This document shows positions 16,511-25,536 of a stretch of DNA of 64,000 bases, piece after piece. Made by a program: the position numbers and the translations under genes. The stretch is taken from assembly GCF_965216415.1 (NCBI RefSeq), contig NZ_CBDCFU010000002.1. One strand, given 5' to 3'. Under the pieces are notes generated by a model, which worked only from the letters and a program-made list of their open reading frames with translations, was not told where the DNA came from and did not search any database. Numbering within the stretch: the stretch's first letter is position 1; each line of letters starts with the position of its first letter. Origin of the DNA: Marivita sp003149565 (lineage in GTDB: Bacteria; Pseudomonadota; Alphaproteobacteria; Rhodobacterales; Rhodobacteraceae).

Positions 16511-17521
16511 ATGCCCAATTCCGTCCTTACTTTCACCGATCGCGGCATTTATTGCCCCGCCGGTGATTTCTACATCGACCCGTGGCGTCCGGTGGATCGC
16601 GCCCTGATCACCCACGGCCATGCCGATCACGCCCGCCCGGGGCATCGCCGCTATCTGTGTACCGACGCTTGCGCACCGGTGATGCGTCACAGATTGGGGG
16701 ATATTTCTGTAGAAACCGTTAAATTCGGCGAAACGCGGAAAATTGGCGATGCCTCCGTCTCGTTTCATGCGGCCGGCCATCTTCCCGGATCGGCTCAGGT
16801 GCGGGTGGAGGTCGCCGGTGAAATCTGGGTGGCCTCGGGTGATTACAAAGTTGTGCCTGACGGACTCTCGGAACCCTTTGAGCCCGTCAAATGCCACAGC
16901 TTTATCACCGAATGCACCTTTGGGCTCCCGGTTTTCAAATGGGACGACCAAGGCGAGGTGGCCAAAGACCTGAACGCATGGTGGGCCAAAAACGCTCGCG
17001 AGGGCAAAGCCTCAATCCTCGGCGCCTACTCGCTAGGCAAAGCCCAGCGCCTTCTCACGATGCTCGATCCCGAGATTGGGCCAATCCTGACCCACGGAGC
17101 CGTCGAGAACACCAATGACGTCCTGCGGCAACAGGGTTACGGTTTGCCCGACACCATCCATGTCACACCCGATCTGAACGCCAAGGACCATCCCGGTGCT
17201 TTGGTCATCGCACCACCGTCAGCCCTTGGGTCGCAATGGGCCCGCCGCTTTGGCCCGTCATCAACAGCATTTGCTTCGGGCTGGATGCGTTTACGGGGTG
17301 TCAGACGGCGACGCGCGGCCGACCGGGGATTTGTGATTTCTGATCACGCGGATTGGGATGGCTTGATGCAGGCGATCAGAGACACAAGCGCCGAAAACAT
17401 ATATGCGACACATGGTTACACCGATATCTTTGCGCGATGGCTGAACTCCGAAGGGTACAATGCGCAGGTCGTTCCGACCGAATTTGGTGGAGAAGACGAT
17501 GAGGCAGCAGAAACCGCATGA
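16511..17521 (+). CDS. Ligase-associated DNA damage response exonuclease (MBL fold)
   Basis: A 336-residue metallo-beta-lactamase-fold nuclease. The motif HGHADH is at residues 35-40, followed by GHLPGSAQVRVE, SGDYK and a C-terminal beta-CASP-like section with SDHADWDGL and ATHGYTD. This matches the exonuclease found next to ATP-dependent ligases in bacteria, thought to process DNA ends. The start codon has only a weak ribosome site (CTGTCTCTC precedes ATG). It overlaps the ligase gene by 4 bp (ATGA). Confidence 0.92.
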   Translation: MPNSVLTFTDRGIYCPAGDFYIDPWRPVDRALITHGHADHARPGHRRYLCTDACAPVMRHRLGDISVETVKFGETRKIGDASVSFHAAGHLPGSAQVRVEVAGEIWVASGDYKVVPDGLSEPFEPVKCHSFITECTFGLPVFKWDDQGEVAKDLNAWWAKNAREGKASILGAYSLGKAQRLLTMLDPEIGPILTHGAVENTNDVLRQQGYGLPDTIHVTPDLNAKDHPGALVIAPPSALGSQWARRFGPSSTAFASGWMRLRGVRRRRAADRGFVISDHADWDGLMQAIRDTSAENIYATHGYTDIFARWLNSEGYNAQVVPTEFGGEDDEAAETA

Positions 17522-19110
17522 AAGATTTTGCCGATCTCTTTACCACAATCGACCAAACCACCAAGACCAGCCTCAAGACAAAGGCATTGGCCGCTTTCTT
17601 CAACACTGCCAGTGACGAAGACAAGCTCTGGACCATTGCGCTCTTCTCGGGCCGCCGTCCCAAGCGTGCCGTGACCACGACCCAACTGCGCGAATGGGCT
17701 GCCGAAGTGGGCGGCATTCCCCTTTGGCTGCTCGAAGAAAGCTATCCCATCGTCGGTGATCTGGCCGAAACAATTGCATTGACTCTGCCTCCTCCCAGTC
17801 GCGAGAGCGACCTGACGCTGACCCACTGGATCACCGAACTGAAGTCCCTCGCCGCACTCGATATTGAAACACGGAAGGCCCGTATTCTTGATGCCTGGGA
17901 TCAGCTTGATCCGACCGAGCGCTTTCTTTTCAACAAGCTCATCACCGGCGGCTTTCGCATAGGTGTCAGTCAGAAGCTGATGACCCGCGCGTTGGCGCAA
18001 GCCACCAAACAAGATGAAGCCAGCATTGCACACAGGCTGATGGGCGGATGGACGCCGGACACGACGAGCTTTCACGACCTGATCGAAGCCGAAGACGTGG
18101 AGGCCGACGAAAGCCGCCCTTACCCCTTTTACCTCGCCTATCAGCTCGAAGATGGCCCAGCAGCGCTTGGTTCTCCCGATGATTGGCAGGCGGAATGGAA
18201 ATTGGACGGCATCCGCGGTCAGGTCATCCTGCGTAACGGTGCACATCACGTCTGGTCGCGGGGCGAAGAATTGATGACCGACCGTTTCCCGGAATTCGCG
18301 CGGCTGACCGATTTTTTACCAGATGGTATAGTTTTGGACGGCGAGATCGTTGCGTGGGACGGCACGCAGCCCTTTCCTTTCAACACGCTCCAGGCCCGGA
18401 TTGGGCGAAAAACCGTTCCCAAAAAGCTCTTAAAAGACGCGCCGGTAATCCTGCTGGCCTATGATCTGCTTGAACAGGATGGCGAAGACCTGCGCAACGT
18501 GCCTCTCACAGAGCGCCGAGCGCGGATGGATGCTGTGCTGGACAACCTGCCGGAAGATGCCCCCCTCAAAGCCGCACCACCTCTACCCTTCGACACATGG
18601 GACACACTGGCCAAAACCCGCGCCACCGCACGCGATCACCGCGCCGAAGGCTTGATGCTCAAGCGCAAGGACAGCCCCTACCTCTCCGGGCGCAAAAAGG
18701 GCGACTGGTGGAAGTGGAAACTTGATCCCCTGACGGTCGATGCAGTGATGATCTACGCCCAGCAAGGCCATGGCCGACGCGCCAACCTTTTCACGGATTT
18801 CACATTTGCGGTCTGGGACGGCAACGATCTCGTTCCTTTCACCAAAGCCTATTCCGGGCTGACAGATGACGAATTTCGCAAGATAACCGCCTGGGTGCGC
18901 AAGAACACGCAGCAGCGCTTTGGCCCGGTGCGGCAGGTGACCCCGCACCACGTGTTCGAGATTGCCTTCGAAGGCATCCACGCGTCTCCGCGTCACAAAT
19001 CCGGCATTGCACTGCGGTTTCCCCGCATGTCGCGCTGGCGGCATGACAAACCGCTACAGGAAGCCAATACACTCGACGATCTCAAGGAAATCCTGCACAC
19101 CCACGGATAG
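17518..19110 (+). CDS. ATP-dependent DNA ligase
   Basis: A 530-residue ligase. The N-terminal DNA-binding domain is followed by the nucleotidyltransferase core, with the adenylated lysine K228 in EWKLDGIRGQ (KxDG motif), LDGEIVAWD, and motif V-like EGLMLKRKDSPY; the OB-fold lies at the C-terminus. The length fits the LigB/ligase-associated type rather than LigD. It overlaps the exonuclease by 4 bp, so the pair is one operon. The helicase (Lhr) and PdeM phosphoesterase that often accompany this pair are not next to it here. Confidence 0.93.
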   Translation: MKDFADLFTTIDQTTKTSLKTKALAAFFNTASDEDKLWTIALFSGRRPKRAVTTTQLREWAAEVGGIPLWLLEESYPIVGDLAETIALTLPPPSRESDLTLTHWITELKSLAALDIETRKARILDAWDQLDPTERFLFNKLITGGFRIGVSQKLMTRALAQATKQDEASIAHRLMGGWTPDTTSFHDLIEAEDVEADESRPYPFYLAYQLEDGPAALGSPDDWQAEWKLDGIRGQVILRNGAHHVWSRGEELMTDRFPEFARLTDFLPDGIVLDGEIVAWDGTQPFPFNTLQARIGRKTVPKKLLKDAPVILLAYDLLEQDGEDLRNVPLTERRARMDAVLDNLPEDAPLKAAPPLPFDTWDTLAKTRATARDHRAEGLMLKRKDSPYLSGRKKGDWWKWKLDPLTVDAVMIYAQQGHGRRANLFTDFTFAVWDGNDLVPFTKAYSGLTDDEFRKITAWVRKNTQQRFGPVRQVTPHHVFEIAFEGIHASPRHKSGIALRFPRMSRWRHDKPLQEANTLDDLKEILHTHG

Positions 19111-19209
19111 ATCGTACACGCGCATTCAAAGCCTGTTCATGGCTTTGCCCCTTGAACCTTTTGCCCGCACGGCACAGGTTCCACAGCAACAAAGAACAGG
19201 AGACACTCA

Positions 19210-21030
19210 ATGCTGCGCACCCCCATTCCGACCTATGACGCCAACGCCCAGAGCGGCAGCAAGGACCTTGGGGATCTGCCCGAATGGGACCTGACTGATC
19301 TCTATCCATCGGATGACGCCGCCGAGCTGAAGCGCGATCTCGACTGGCTGGAAGACGCCTGCCGTAGCTTCGCCGCCGACTACGAGGGCAAACTGGCTGA
19401 TCTGACGGCAGATGAGTTTCTGACAGCGATACACCGCCACGAAAAGATCGAGAACATCGCGGGTCGCATCATGTCCTATGCCGGTCTTCGCTATTACCAG
19501 CTGACCACCGACGCCCAGCGCGCGAAATTCCTGTCCGACCATCAGGAAAAGATCACAATCTATACCACGCCGCTGGTCTTCTTCACGCTAGAGCTGAACC
19601 GCATCGACGACGCGACCATAGATGCGCTATTTGACGTCAACGCGGACCTCGCACGCTACAAACCCGCCATTCGCCGCATCCGCGCTATGAAGCCCTATCA
19701 ACTGTCGGATGAGATGGAGAAATTCCTGCACGACCTCGGCGTCGTCGGCGATGCGTGGGAGCGCCTTTTCGATGAAACCATTGCGGGTCTGGAGTTTGAG
19801 GTAGACGGCGAGCCGCTCAACATCGAAGGCACGCTGAACCTGCTCACCGAACAGGATCGCAGCAAACGCGAGGCCGCAGCCCGGGAACTCGCCGCAGTCT
19901 TTGCAGACAACATCAAAATCTTTGCCCGCGTTCACAACACGCAAGCCAAGGAAAAAGAGATCATGGACCGCTGGCGCGGCATGCCCACCGCACAGACCGG
20001 TCGTCACCTCAGCAACGATGTCGAACCCGAAGTGGTCGAAGCGCTTCGAGACGCTGTTGTCGCCGCCTACCCAAAGCTCAGCCATCGCTATTACGAACTC
20101 AAGCGCAAATGGCTCAGCCTCGACACCATGCAAGTCTGGGACCGCAATGCCCCGCTACCGATGGAGGCGACCCGAACCGTGGGGTGGGACGAAGCGGAAG
20201 AGACCGTGATGAACGCCTACACAGAGTTCGATCCACGCATGGGCGAGATCGCCAAACCGTTCTTCACAAAAGGCTGGATCGACGCGGCCGTGAAGCCCGG
20301 CAAGGCTCCGGGCGCCTTTGCCCATCCCACCGTGACGGATGTGCACCCCTACGTCATGCTCAACTACCTTGGCAAACCGCGTGACGTCATGACCCTTGCC
20401 CACGAGCTGGGCCACGGTGTGCACCAGGTGCTCGCTGCGGAACAGGGCGAGATGCTTGCCTCGACCCCGCTCACGCTTGCGGAAACCGCATCCGTCTTCG
20501 GGGAAATGCTCACCTTCCGAAGAATGCTCGACAACGCCAAGAGCCCGACCGAAAAGAAGGTCCTGCTGGCGGGCAAGGTCGAGGACATGATCAACACCGT
20601 TGTCCGTCAAATCGCCTTCTACGATTTCGAGTGCAAACTGCATGACGCGCGCCGTGGTGGTGAGTTGACACCGGACGACATCAACGCGCTCTGGATGTCA
20701 GTGCAGGCGGAGTCCCTAGGACCGGCCTTCGAGTTCATGGAGGGCTACGAGACCTTCTGGGCCTACATCCCGCATTTCGTGCATTCCCCCTTCTATGTTT
20801 ATGCATACGCTTTCGGCGATGGGCTCGTGAATGCGCTTTACGCGGTTTACGAGGAAAACCCCGAGGGGTTTCAGGACAAGTATTTCGAGATGCTCAAGGC
20901 GGGCGGCTCGAAGCACCACAAAGACCTCCTGGCCCCCTTCGGTCTGGATGCCAGTGATCCAAAGTTCTGGGACAAAGGCCTCGACATGATTTCGGGCTTC
21001 ATCGACGAGTTGGAAGCGATGGAGGCATAG
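19210..21030 (+). CDS. pepF: M3 family oligoendopeptidase F
   Basis: A 606-residue cytosolic zinc peptidase. HELGH at residues 398-402 (in MTLAHELGHGVHQ) is the metal site, with the downstream glutamate in LAETASVFGEM. Length and the ending FIDELEAMEA fit the PepF/M3B group that cuts short peptides. ACAGGAGACACTCA precedes the ATG. It stands alone, 99 bp after the ligase, and ends in a strong hairpin terminator. Confidence 0.93.
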   Translation: MLRTPIPTYDANAQSGSKDLGDLPEWDLTDLYPSDDAAELKRDLDWLEDACRSFAADYEGKLADLTADEFLTAIHRHEKIENIAGRIMSYAGLRYYQLTTDAQRAKFLSDHQEKITIYTTPLVFFTLELNRIDDATIDALFDVNADLARYKPAIRRIRAMKPYQLSDEMEKFLHDLGVVGDAWERLFDETIAGLEFEVDGEPLNIEGTLNLLTEQDRSKREAAARELAAVFADNIKIFARVHNTQAKEKEIMDRWRGMPTAQTGRHLSNDVEPEVVEALRDAVVAAYPKLSHRYYELKRKWLSLDTMQVWDRNAPLPMEATRTVGWDEAEETVMNAYTEFDPRMGEIAKPFFTKGWIDAAVKPGKAPGAFAHPTVTDVHPYVMLNYLGKPRDVMTLAHELGHGVHQVLAAEQGEMLASTPLTLAETASVFGEMLTFRRMLDNAKSPTEKKVLLAGKVEDMINTVVRQIAFYDFECKLHDARRGGELTPDDINALWMSVQAESLGPAFEFMEGYETFWAYIPHFVHSPFYVYAYAFGDGLVNALYAVYEENPEGFQDKYFEMLKAGGSKHHKDLLAPFGLDASDPKFWDKGLDMISGFIDELEAMEA

Positions 21031-21065
21031 ACCTCGCAGGATGCGCGATCTTTATCGGAGCGACT

Positions 21066-21132
21066 GCATATTTGGAAAAAGAAGAAGCTGGGGATTCTCA
21101 CCGTCCCCAGCTTCTTCTTTTCAAAAATATGC
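21066..21132. terminator. Bidirectional terminator built on a 29-bp near-perfect inverted repeat
   Basis: Arms at 21066-21094 and 21104-21132 match at 26 of 29 positions with a 9-nt loop. The core stem AAGAAGAAGCTGGGGA is followed on the plus strand by CTTCTTCTTTTC and then AAAAATATGC. It terminates pepF and probably also the convergent zinc-finger gene. The AT-rich outer tail recurs at 52164 and, in altered form, near 37631. Confidence 0.8.
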
Positions 21133-21244
21133 AAAAGCACCACGCCTCGTTAAGCTTAACATGCGGGCATTGCCGCATCGGTGCAGTCCGCACCAAATCC
21201 GAGCCGAAGGCGAGAGGGCCAGCGCAGGCGCCAGCCCGCACAAT

Positions 21245-21514
21245 TCACTTCAACTGGCTGTCCTTCGAGCCGCGCCGATTGATGCCGCCGCGGGTCTGAT
21301 ACGCGCCGTCCCGGTCTTGCTGACAGTCGATGCAAAGCTTCACCCCCGGCAGAGCCTGACGCCGTTTCTCGGGGATCGGCTCTTCGCATTCCGCACAATG
21401 CGTCAAGCTCTCACCCACAGGACTGCGCCGTAACTTCAGACGGGCAAGCTCATCCTCGATCGAAGCATCGATCTGTTCCTGAACAGCGCCGTCTCGTGCC
21501 CATCCTCCGGCCAT
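21245..21514 (-). CDS. DksA/TraR-type C4 zinc-finger protein
   Basis: An 89-residue protein starting MAGGWARDG with GGAGG upstream of 21514. The four-cysteine finger C40-x2-C43 ... C61-x2-C64 (HCAECEEPIPE and LCIDCQQDRD) with an acidic helix before it is the TraR/DksA pattern. It is too short for the long coiled coil of full DksA, so it belongs to the small DksA/TraR-like or YbiI-type group. Action on RNA polymerase is inferred from the family. Confidence 0.85.
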   Translation of the reverse strand: MAGGWARDGAVQEQIDASIEDELARLKLRRSPVGESLTHCAECEEPIPEKRRQALPGVKLCIDCQQDRDGAYQTRGGINRRGSKDSQLK

Positions 21515-21632
21515 AATCCCTCCCCCCGTCTGCGCTGTCACAAAATATGAGACCCAAACCGCAACCGCGCAAGCCCTTGTGCATCGCACAACCGGCAGCC
21601 ATCCTGACTGCATCCAGAGAAAAGGGGGCGAT

Positions 21633-22253
21633 ATGTCCGACCACAATCTGCAACGCGCCTACAGCATCAATGGCGCATCAGACGCAAAGGCGCTCTACGA
21701 TGATTGGGCCAAGAGTTATGACAGCAGCTTCAGCAAAAGCCACGGCTATGTCGTTCCGCGTGAGGTTGCACGGATCTTCCAATCAGAAATTGGAGACAAC
21801 ACACCCGTCCTTGATATTGGCGCCGGCACGGGCTTGCTCGCAGAGCACTTGCCGGGTGAAACGGTCGACGGCATCGACATCTCTCAGGCGATGCTCGACG
21901 AAGCGGCGGCCAAAGGTCTCTATCGAACGCGCTACTGCGCAGATCTGACCAAGGCGCTGCCGATGGACGATGCGACCTACGGCGGGTTTGTCTCGAGTGG
22001 CACCTTTACACACGGACATGTCGGACCCGAGGTCTTTCCCGAACTGATGCGCGTGGCGCGACCCGGCGCTGTCTTTGCCTGCAGTGTCATCCCCCCGGTC
22101 TTCGATGGCGCGGGGTTTGGCTCGCGGCTGGCCTTGATGGTGGCGCACGGTCTGATCTCTCCGGTGTCCTTTTATGACATTCCCATCTACGAAAACGCCG
22201 ATCACGATCATGCCCAGGATCGCGGACTGATCATGGTATTCCGCAAGCTGTGA
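21633..22253 (+). CDS. Class I SAM-dependent methyltransferase
   Basis: A 206-residue enzyme with motif I VLDIGAGTGLLAEHLPG and a following acidic loop VDGIDISQAMLDEA, typical of small-molecule methyltransferases of the UbiE/WBSCR27 type. The N-terminal segment DAKALYDDWAKSYDSSF matches that group. Start at 21633 follows AAAGGGGG. The substrate is unknown. Divergent from the zinc-finger gene. Confidence 0.88.
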   Translation: MSDHNLQRAYSINGASDAKALYDDWAKSYDSSFSKSHGYVVPREVARIFQSEIGDNTPVLDIGAGTGLLAEHLPGETVDGIDISQAMLDEAAAKGLYRTRYCADLTKALPMDDATYGGFVSSGTFTHGHVGPEVFPELMRVARPGAVFACSVIPPVFDGAGFGSRLALMVAHGLISPVSFYDIPIYENADHDHAQDRGLIMVFRKL

Positions 22254-22304
22254 GTCTTTTCTTTGGCCGGTGCGACACTAGTTTGCGTCGGCAAGGAGAA
22301 AGTT

Positions 22305-22823
22305 ATGCGTCTGTTTATCACAACCCTGTTCGTCTTCTGCGCATCTTTCGCGCAGGCCGCCATGACAAGCTTTGTCTTTCCCTCCATTGATGGTGGAGAG
22401 ATAGATTTGACCCAATGGCGTGGTCAGCCTGTTCTGGTGGTCAACACCGCATCGCGCTGCGGGTACACGCCGCAATATGAGGGCCTTCAGACGCTCTACG
22501 ACACCTATCGGGACCAAGGTCTGGTTGTGCTCGCCGTCCCATCCAATGACTTCCGTCAGGAGCTTGCCAGCGACGAGGCGGTCAAGGATTTCTGCGAGGT
22601 TAACTTCGGGTTGGATTTCCCGATGACCACCATCACCTCGGTCCGGGGCGGCACCGCCCATCCATTTTACAAATGGCTTGAGACCGAAGCCGGATTCACG
22701 CCGCGCTGGAACTTCAACAAGGTTCTGATTGCGCCCGACGGAAGCGTGGCCGCGACATTCGGATCGAATGCGCGGCCAATGTCGCACCCGGTGATCAATG
22801 CGATCACCGCGGCGCTTCGGTGA
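22305..22823 (+). CDS. Glutathione peroxidase family protein, exported
   Basis: A 172-residue thiol peroxidase with a signal peptide (MRLFITTLFVFCASFAQAA). The peroxidatic cysteine is C52 in NTASRCGYTPQY, and WNFNKVLI near the C-terminus supplies the family Trp/Asn. The usual second motif FPCNQFGGQE appears as VPSNDFRQEL, so the common resolving cysteine is absent there. Start at 22305 is preceded by AAGGAG. Its stop directly abuts that of the convergent DUF465 gene. Periplasmic peroxide removal is inferred. Confidence 0.88.
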   Translation: MRLFITTLFVFCASFAQAAMTSFVFPSIDGGEIDLTQWRGQPVLVVNTASRCGYTPQYEGLQTLYDTYRDQGLVVLAVPSNDFRQELASDEAVKDFCEVNFGLDFPMTTITSVRGGTAHPFYKWLETEAGFTPRWNFNKVLIAPDGSVAATFGSNARPMSHPVINAITAALR

Positions 22824-23060
22824 TCAGGCCTGAAGGTAGCTCCAGATCTGATCCTTTAGTGCAGCGCGCTCTTTGCGCAGTTCGGTTTCGGCCAGTCCAT
22901 CCATCGGCTCAACATTCGTTTCGGCGCGATGTACGGTGCGGTTGATCTCGTGATAGCTGTCGAAAAGCTTGGCAAAATGCGCGTCTGACTGTTTCAGCGC
23001 ACTCATTTTATCGACGTGCTCCGGAAATTCCTCGGCCAGTTCGTGCGGTGTGTGTGACAT
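22824..23060 (-). CDS. DUF465 (YdcH-like) small protein
   Basis: A 78-residue helical protein (MSHTPHELAEEF...) with FAKLFDSYHEINRTVHRAE and ELRKERAALKDQIWSYL, the pattern of the DUF465/YdcH family, whose function is not established. AGGAGAGGAG precedes the ATG at 23060. Its stop codon touches that of the glutathione peroxidase gene. Confidence 0.87.
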   Translation of the reverse strand: MSHTPHELAEEFPEHVDKMSALKQSDAHFAKLFDSYHEINRTVHRAETNVEPMDGLAETELRKERAALKDQIWSYLQA

Positions 23061-23141
23061 GGATTCACTCCTCTCCTGATGTCTTGCCAACAAGATGTCA
23101 GAGAGGTGCATCTTTCGCTTTGACCCGGATCAAACGGCGCC

Positions 23142-23897
23142 TCAATTTCGCGCTTTTCTCCACCCGGCTGCACGCGCTTCGGCCTCGGAGCAAAACCACC
23201 GTTCACCCTTGCTCACCGAGATTCGGGTTTTGCCATAATGCTCCTGACCCGGCACGTGATATATCCGCTCACCGCTGTTAAGACTGATATTGCCTTTGAT
23301 TTTGCAGCCGGGATTCAGCAGGTTGGGCAGCCAGCTTTGCTTCGCGGATTGTGTCGCACCGCCGGTTTCGCGGTTCACCGTAACCGTCTTGGCACCTGTC
23401 GAGGCACGAACGGGCGTCTGTGTCGCGCCTGCCCGCTGGCGTGCTCGGAAATCTGAAGGAGACATGATGCCCGTGGCATGCAGGCCACGCCCGGTGACGG
23501 CGGCACGTTTCTCGACAAGATCATAATCCAGACCATATGTCCGGTAAGCAAAAGCCAAACCATCGCTGACAAGCCGTTCGCCAACATCCTGACCATCCAC
23601 CCGACACTTGGCCACAACACGCCCGTACCTGTCGGTATCAAGAGCGGTACACCGGGCGGTGCGACCGTCGTAGCGAGACCGCACTTCTTTGCGCACCCAT
23701 TCGCCACACGCCCAGTTTGGACGGCTGGCGTCCTGACAGGTCTGATCTCGTTCTGGCGCGTCGATGGCATGCAAGCGCACCGTGATGCCGTCGATCCTGA
23801 ACGTGTCCCCGTCGATGACGCGGATCACGCCATAGGGCTCAGCGCTGACGATTTGTGCCGCCGCAAGGGCGGTTGCGAAAATGAAAGTTCTGAACAT
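23142..23897 (-). CDS. Secreted thermonuclease (SNase) with C-terminal sunset-like domain
   Basis: A 251-residue protein with a signal peptide. The staphylococcal nuclease domain covers about 20-140: VIDGDTFRIDGITVRLHAID, APERDQTC and DTDRYGRVVAKC carry the expected Asp, Arg and Glu residues. After a linker, the last 55 residues (CKIKGNISLNSGERIYHVPG, then ERWFCSEAEARAAGW) form the small cysteine-paired domain seen on DNA-entry nucleases. Start at 23897 is the first ATG; the frame upstream begins only with TTG. Extracellular or periplasmic nucleic-acid degradation is inferred. Confidence 0.88.
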   Translation of the reverse strand: MFRTFIFATALAAAQIVSAEPYGVIRVIDGDTFRIDGITVRLHAIDAPERDQTCQDASRPNWACGEWVRKEVRSRYDGRTARCTALDTDRYGRVVAKCRVDGQDVGERLVSDGLAFAYRTYGLDYDLVEKRAAVTGRGLHATGIMSPSDFRARQRAGATQTPVRASTGAKTVTVNRETGGATQSAKQSWLPNLLNPGCKIKGNISLNSGERIYHVPGQEHYGKTRISVSKGERWFCSEAEARAAGWRKARN

Positions 23898-23956
23898 GCG
23901 GTTAATCCTGAAGACCAAATATGACCAGAAAACGGTCGATTTTCAGAAAGTTTTAG

Positions 23957-25462
23957 CTATTCCCCGCGCGGGAAGCGCTGGCTGTCTTCCACAATGTTCA
24001 GATCCATGTGGTTCCGCATGAATCGCTCCGAGGCGTCTCGCAAGGGCTGATAATCCCACGGGTAATACCCACCCTGCCGCAGCGCCTCATACACCACCCA
24101 TCGTTTCGCCTGACTGGCCCGCACATCAGCATCGAACCTTGCCAGATCCCAACGCGCCTCGGATTTCGCCCGCAACGTTTGCACCGTGCCTTGATGGTCC
24201 GGATGATCCGCAAGATTGTTCAACTCATGCGGGTCGGCCTCCAGATCAAATAGCTGGTCGGGATCAAGCGCACACCGGTTGTACTTCCATTTGCCATAGC
24301 GCAGCGACACAAGCGGCGCATATGACGCCTCAGCCGCATATTCCATCGCCACCGGGCTGCTGCGCTCAGCCCCCTGCCCCAACGGAACCAGCGACTCACC
24401 GGTTGTCCACGGCATGACCTCGTCCATGCTTACGCCTGCCAGATCGCAAAGCGTCGGGCAGACATCGATGGTTGAAACCGGGTCGGTGATCAAATCGGGT
24501 GTCATACCTGGTGCCGAAATCATCAAAGGCACCCGGGCCGAGCCTTCGTAGAAGCACATCTTGAACCAAAGCCCGCGCTCGCCAAGCATGTCACCGTGAT
24601 CCGACACGAAGACAATAATCGCTTCCTGTCGCGTGTCTTCGAGAACTTGCAGGATCTCACCGATCTTATCATCAAGATACGAGATATTTGCGAAATAGGC
24701 GCGACGAGACCGGCGGATATCCTCTTCGGTGATGTCAAATTTGCGCCAGTCATTGGCATCGAAAATCCTCTTGGCATGCGGATCGTGATCTTCGTAGTCC
24801 ATCGCCGGGATTTCCGGCAGCAAATGCGCGCAGTCTTCGTATAAATCCCAGTATTTCCGCCGCGCCACGTATGGATCATGCGGATGGGTAAAACTGGCGG
24901 TCAGGCACCACGGGCGGTCATCTTTGCGCCGCGCCAGGTCGTACAGCGCCAGCTTGGCCTGATAGGCAACTTCGTCATCATATTCGAGCTGGTTGGTAAT
25001 CTCGGCCACGCCAGCGCCGGTCACAGACCCCATATTGTGATACCACCAGTCGATCCGTTCACCGGGTTTGCGATAGTCCGGCGTCCACCCAAAATCGGCG
25101 GGATAGATATCGGTGGTCAGCCGAGCCTCGAAGCCGTGCAGCTGGTCGGGTCCGACAAAATGCATCTTACCGCTAAGTGCGGTGTAATAGCCCGCCCGCC
25201 GCAAATGGTGCGCATAGGTGGGGATGGATGACGGGAATTCGGCGGCATTGTCATAGACGCCCGTGGCCGAGGGCAACTGGCCGGACATGAAACTCGCCCG
25301 ACCCGGCGCGCAAAGCGGGCTGGCGGTGTAGGCGTTCTGAAACCGTGTCGATCGCGCCGCGAGCTTTTTGAGGTTGGGCGCATGCAGCCAATCGGCTGGA
25401 CCATCGGGAAACAGCGTCCCGTTCAACTGGTCCACCATCAGAATCAGAATATTCGGCTGCAT
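23957..25462 (-). CDS. betC: Choline-sulfatase
   Basis: A 501-residue type I sulfatase. C51 in SPLCAPGRASF is the CxPxR cysteine converted to formylglycine; NILILMVDQLNG supplies the N-terminal metal-binding Asp and VFVSDHGDMLGERG a later metal site. Length and the ending typical of BetC (YYPWDYQPL..ASERFMRNHMDL) point to choline-O-sulfate hydrolysis to choline, the entry to glycine betaine synthesis. The start was set at 25462 (GGGGGATTT before ATG). Transporter and betBA/betI genes are not in the window. Confidence 0.92.
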   Translation of the reverse strand: MQPNILILMVDQLNGTLFPDGPADWLHAPNLKKLAARSTRFQNAYTASPLCAPGRASFMSGQLPSATGVYDNAAEFPSSIPTYAHHLRRAGYYTALSGKMHFVGPDQLHGFEARLTTDIYPADFGWTPDYRKPGERIDWWYHNMGSVTGAGVAEITNQLEYDDEVAYQAKLALYDLARRKDDRPWCLTASFTHPHDPYVARRKYWDLYEDCAHLLPEIPAMDYEDHDPHAKRIFDANDWRKFDITEEDIRRSRRAYFANISYLDDKIGEILQVLEDTRQEAIIVFVSDHGDMLGERGLWFKMCFYEGSARVPLMISAPGMTPDLITDPVSTIDVCPTLCDLAGVSMDEVMPWTTGESLVPLGQGAERSSPVAMEYAAEASYAPLVSLRYGKWKYNRCALDPDQLFDLEADPHELNNLADHPDHQGTVQTLRAKSEARWDLARFDADVRASQAKRWVVYEALRQGGYYPWDYQPLRDASERFMRNHMDLNIVEDSQRFPRGE

Positions 25463-25536
25463 AAATCCCCCAATGCCACACGTTCTGCGGGACACTGGGG
25501 GTTATTGATTCACCAGTCAACAACCAGCTTGGTCGC

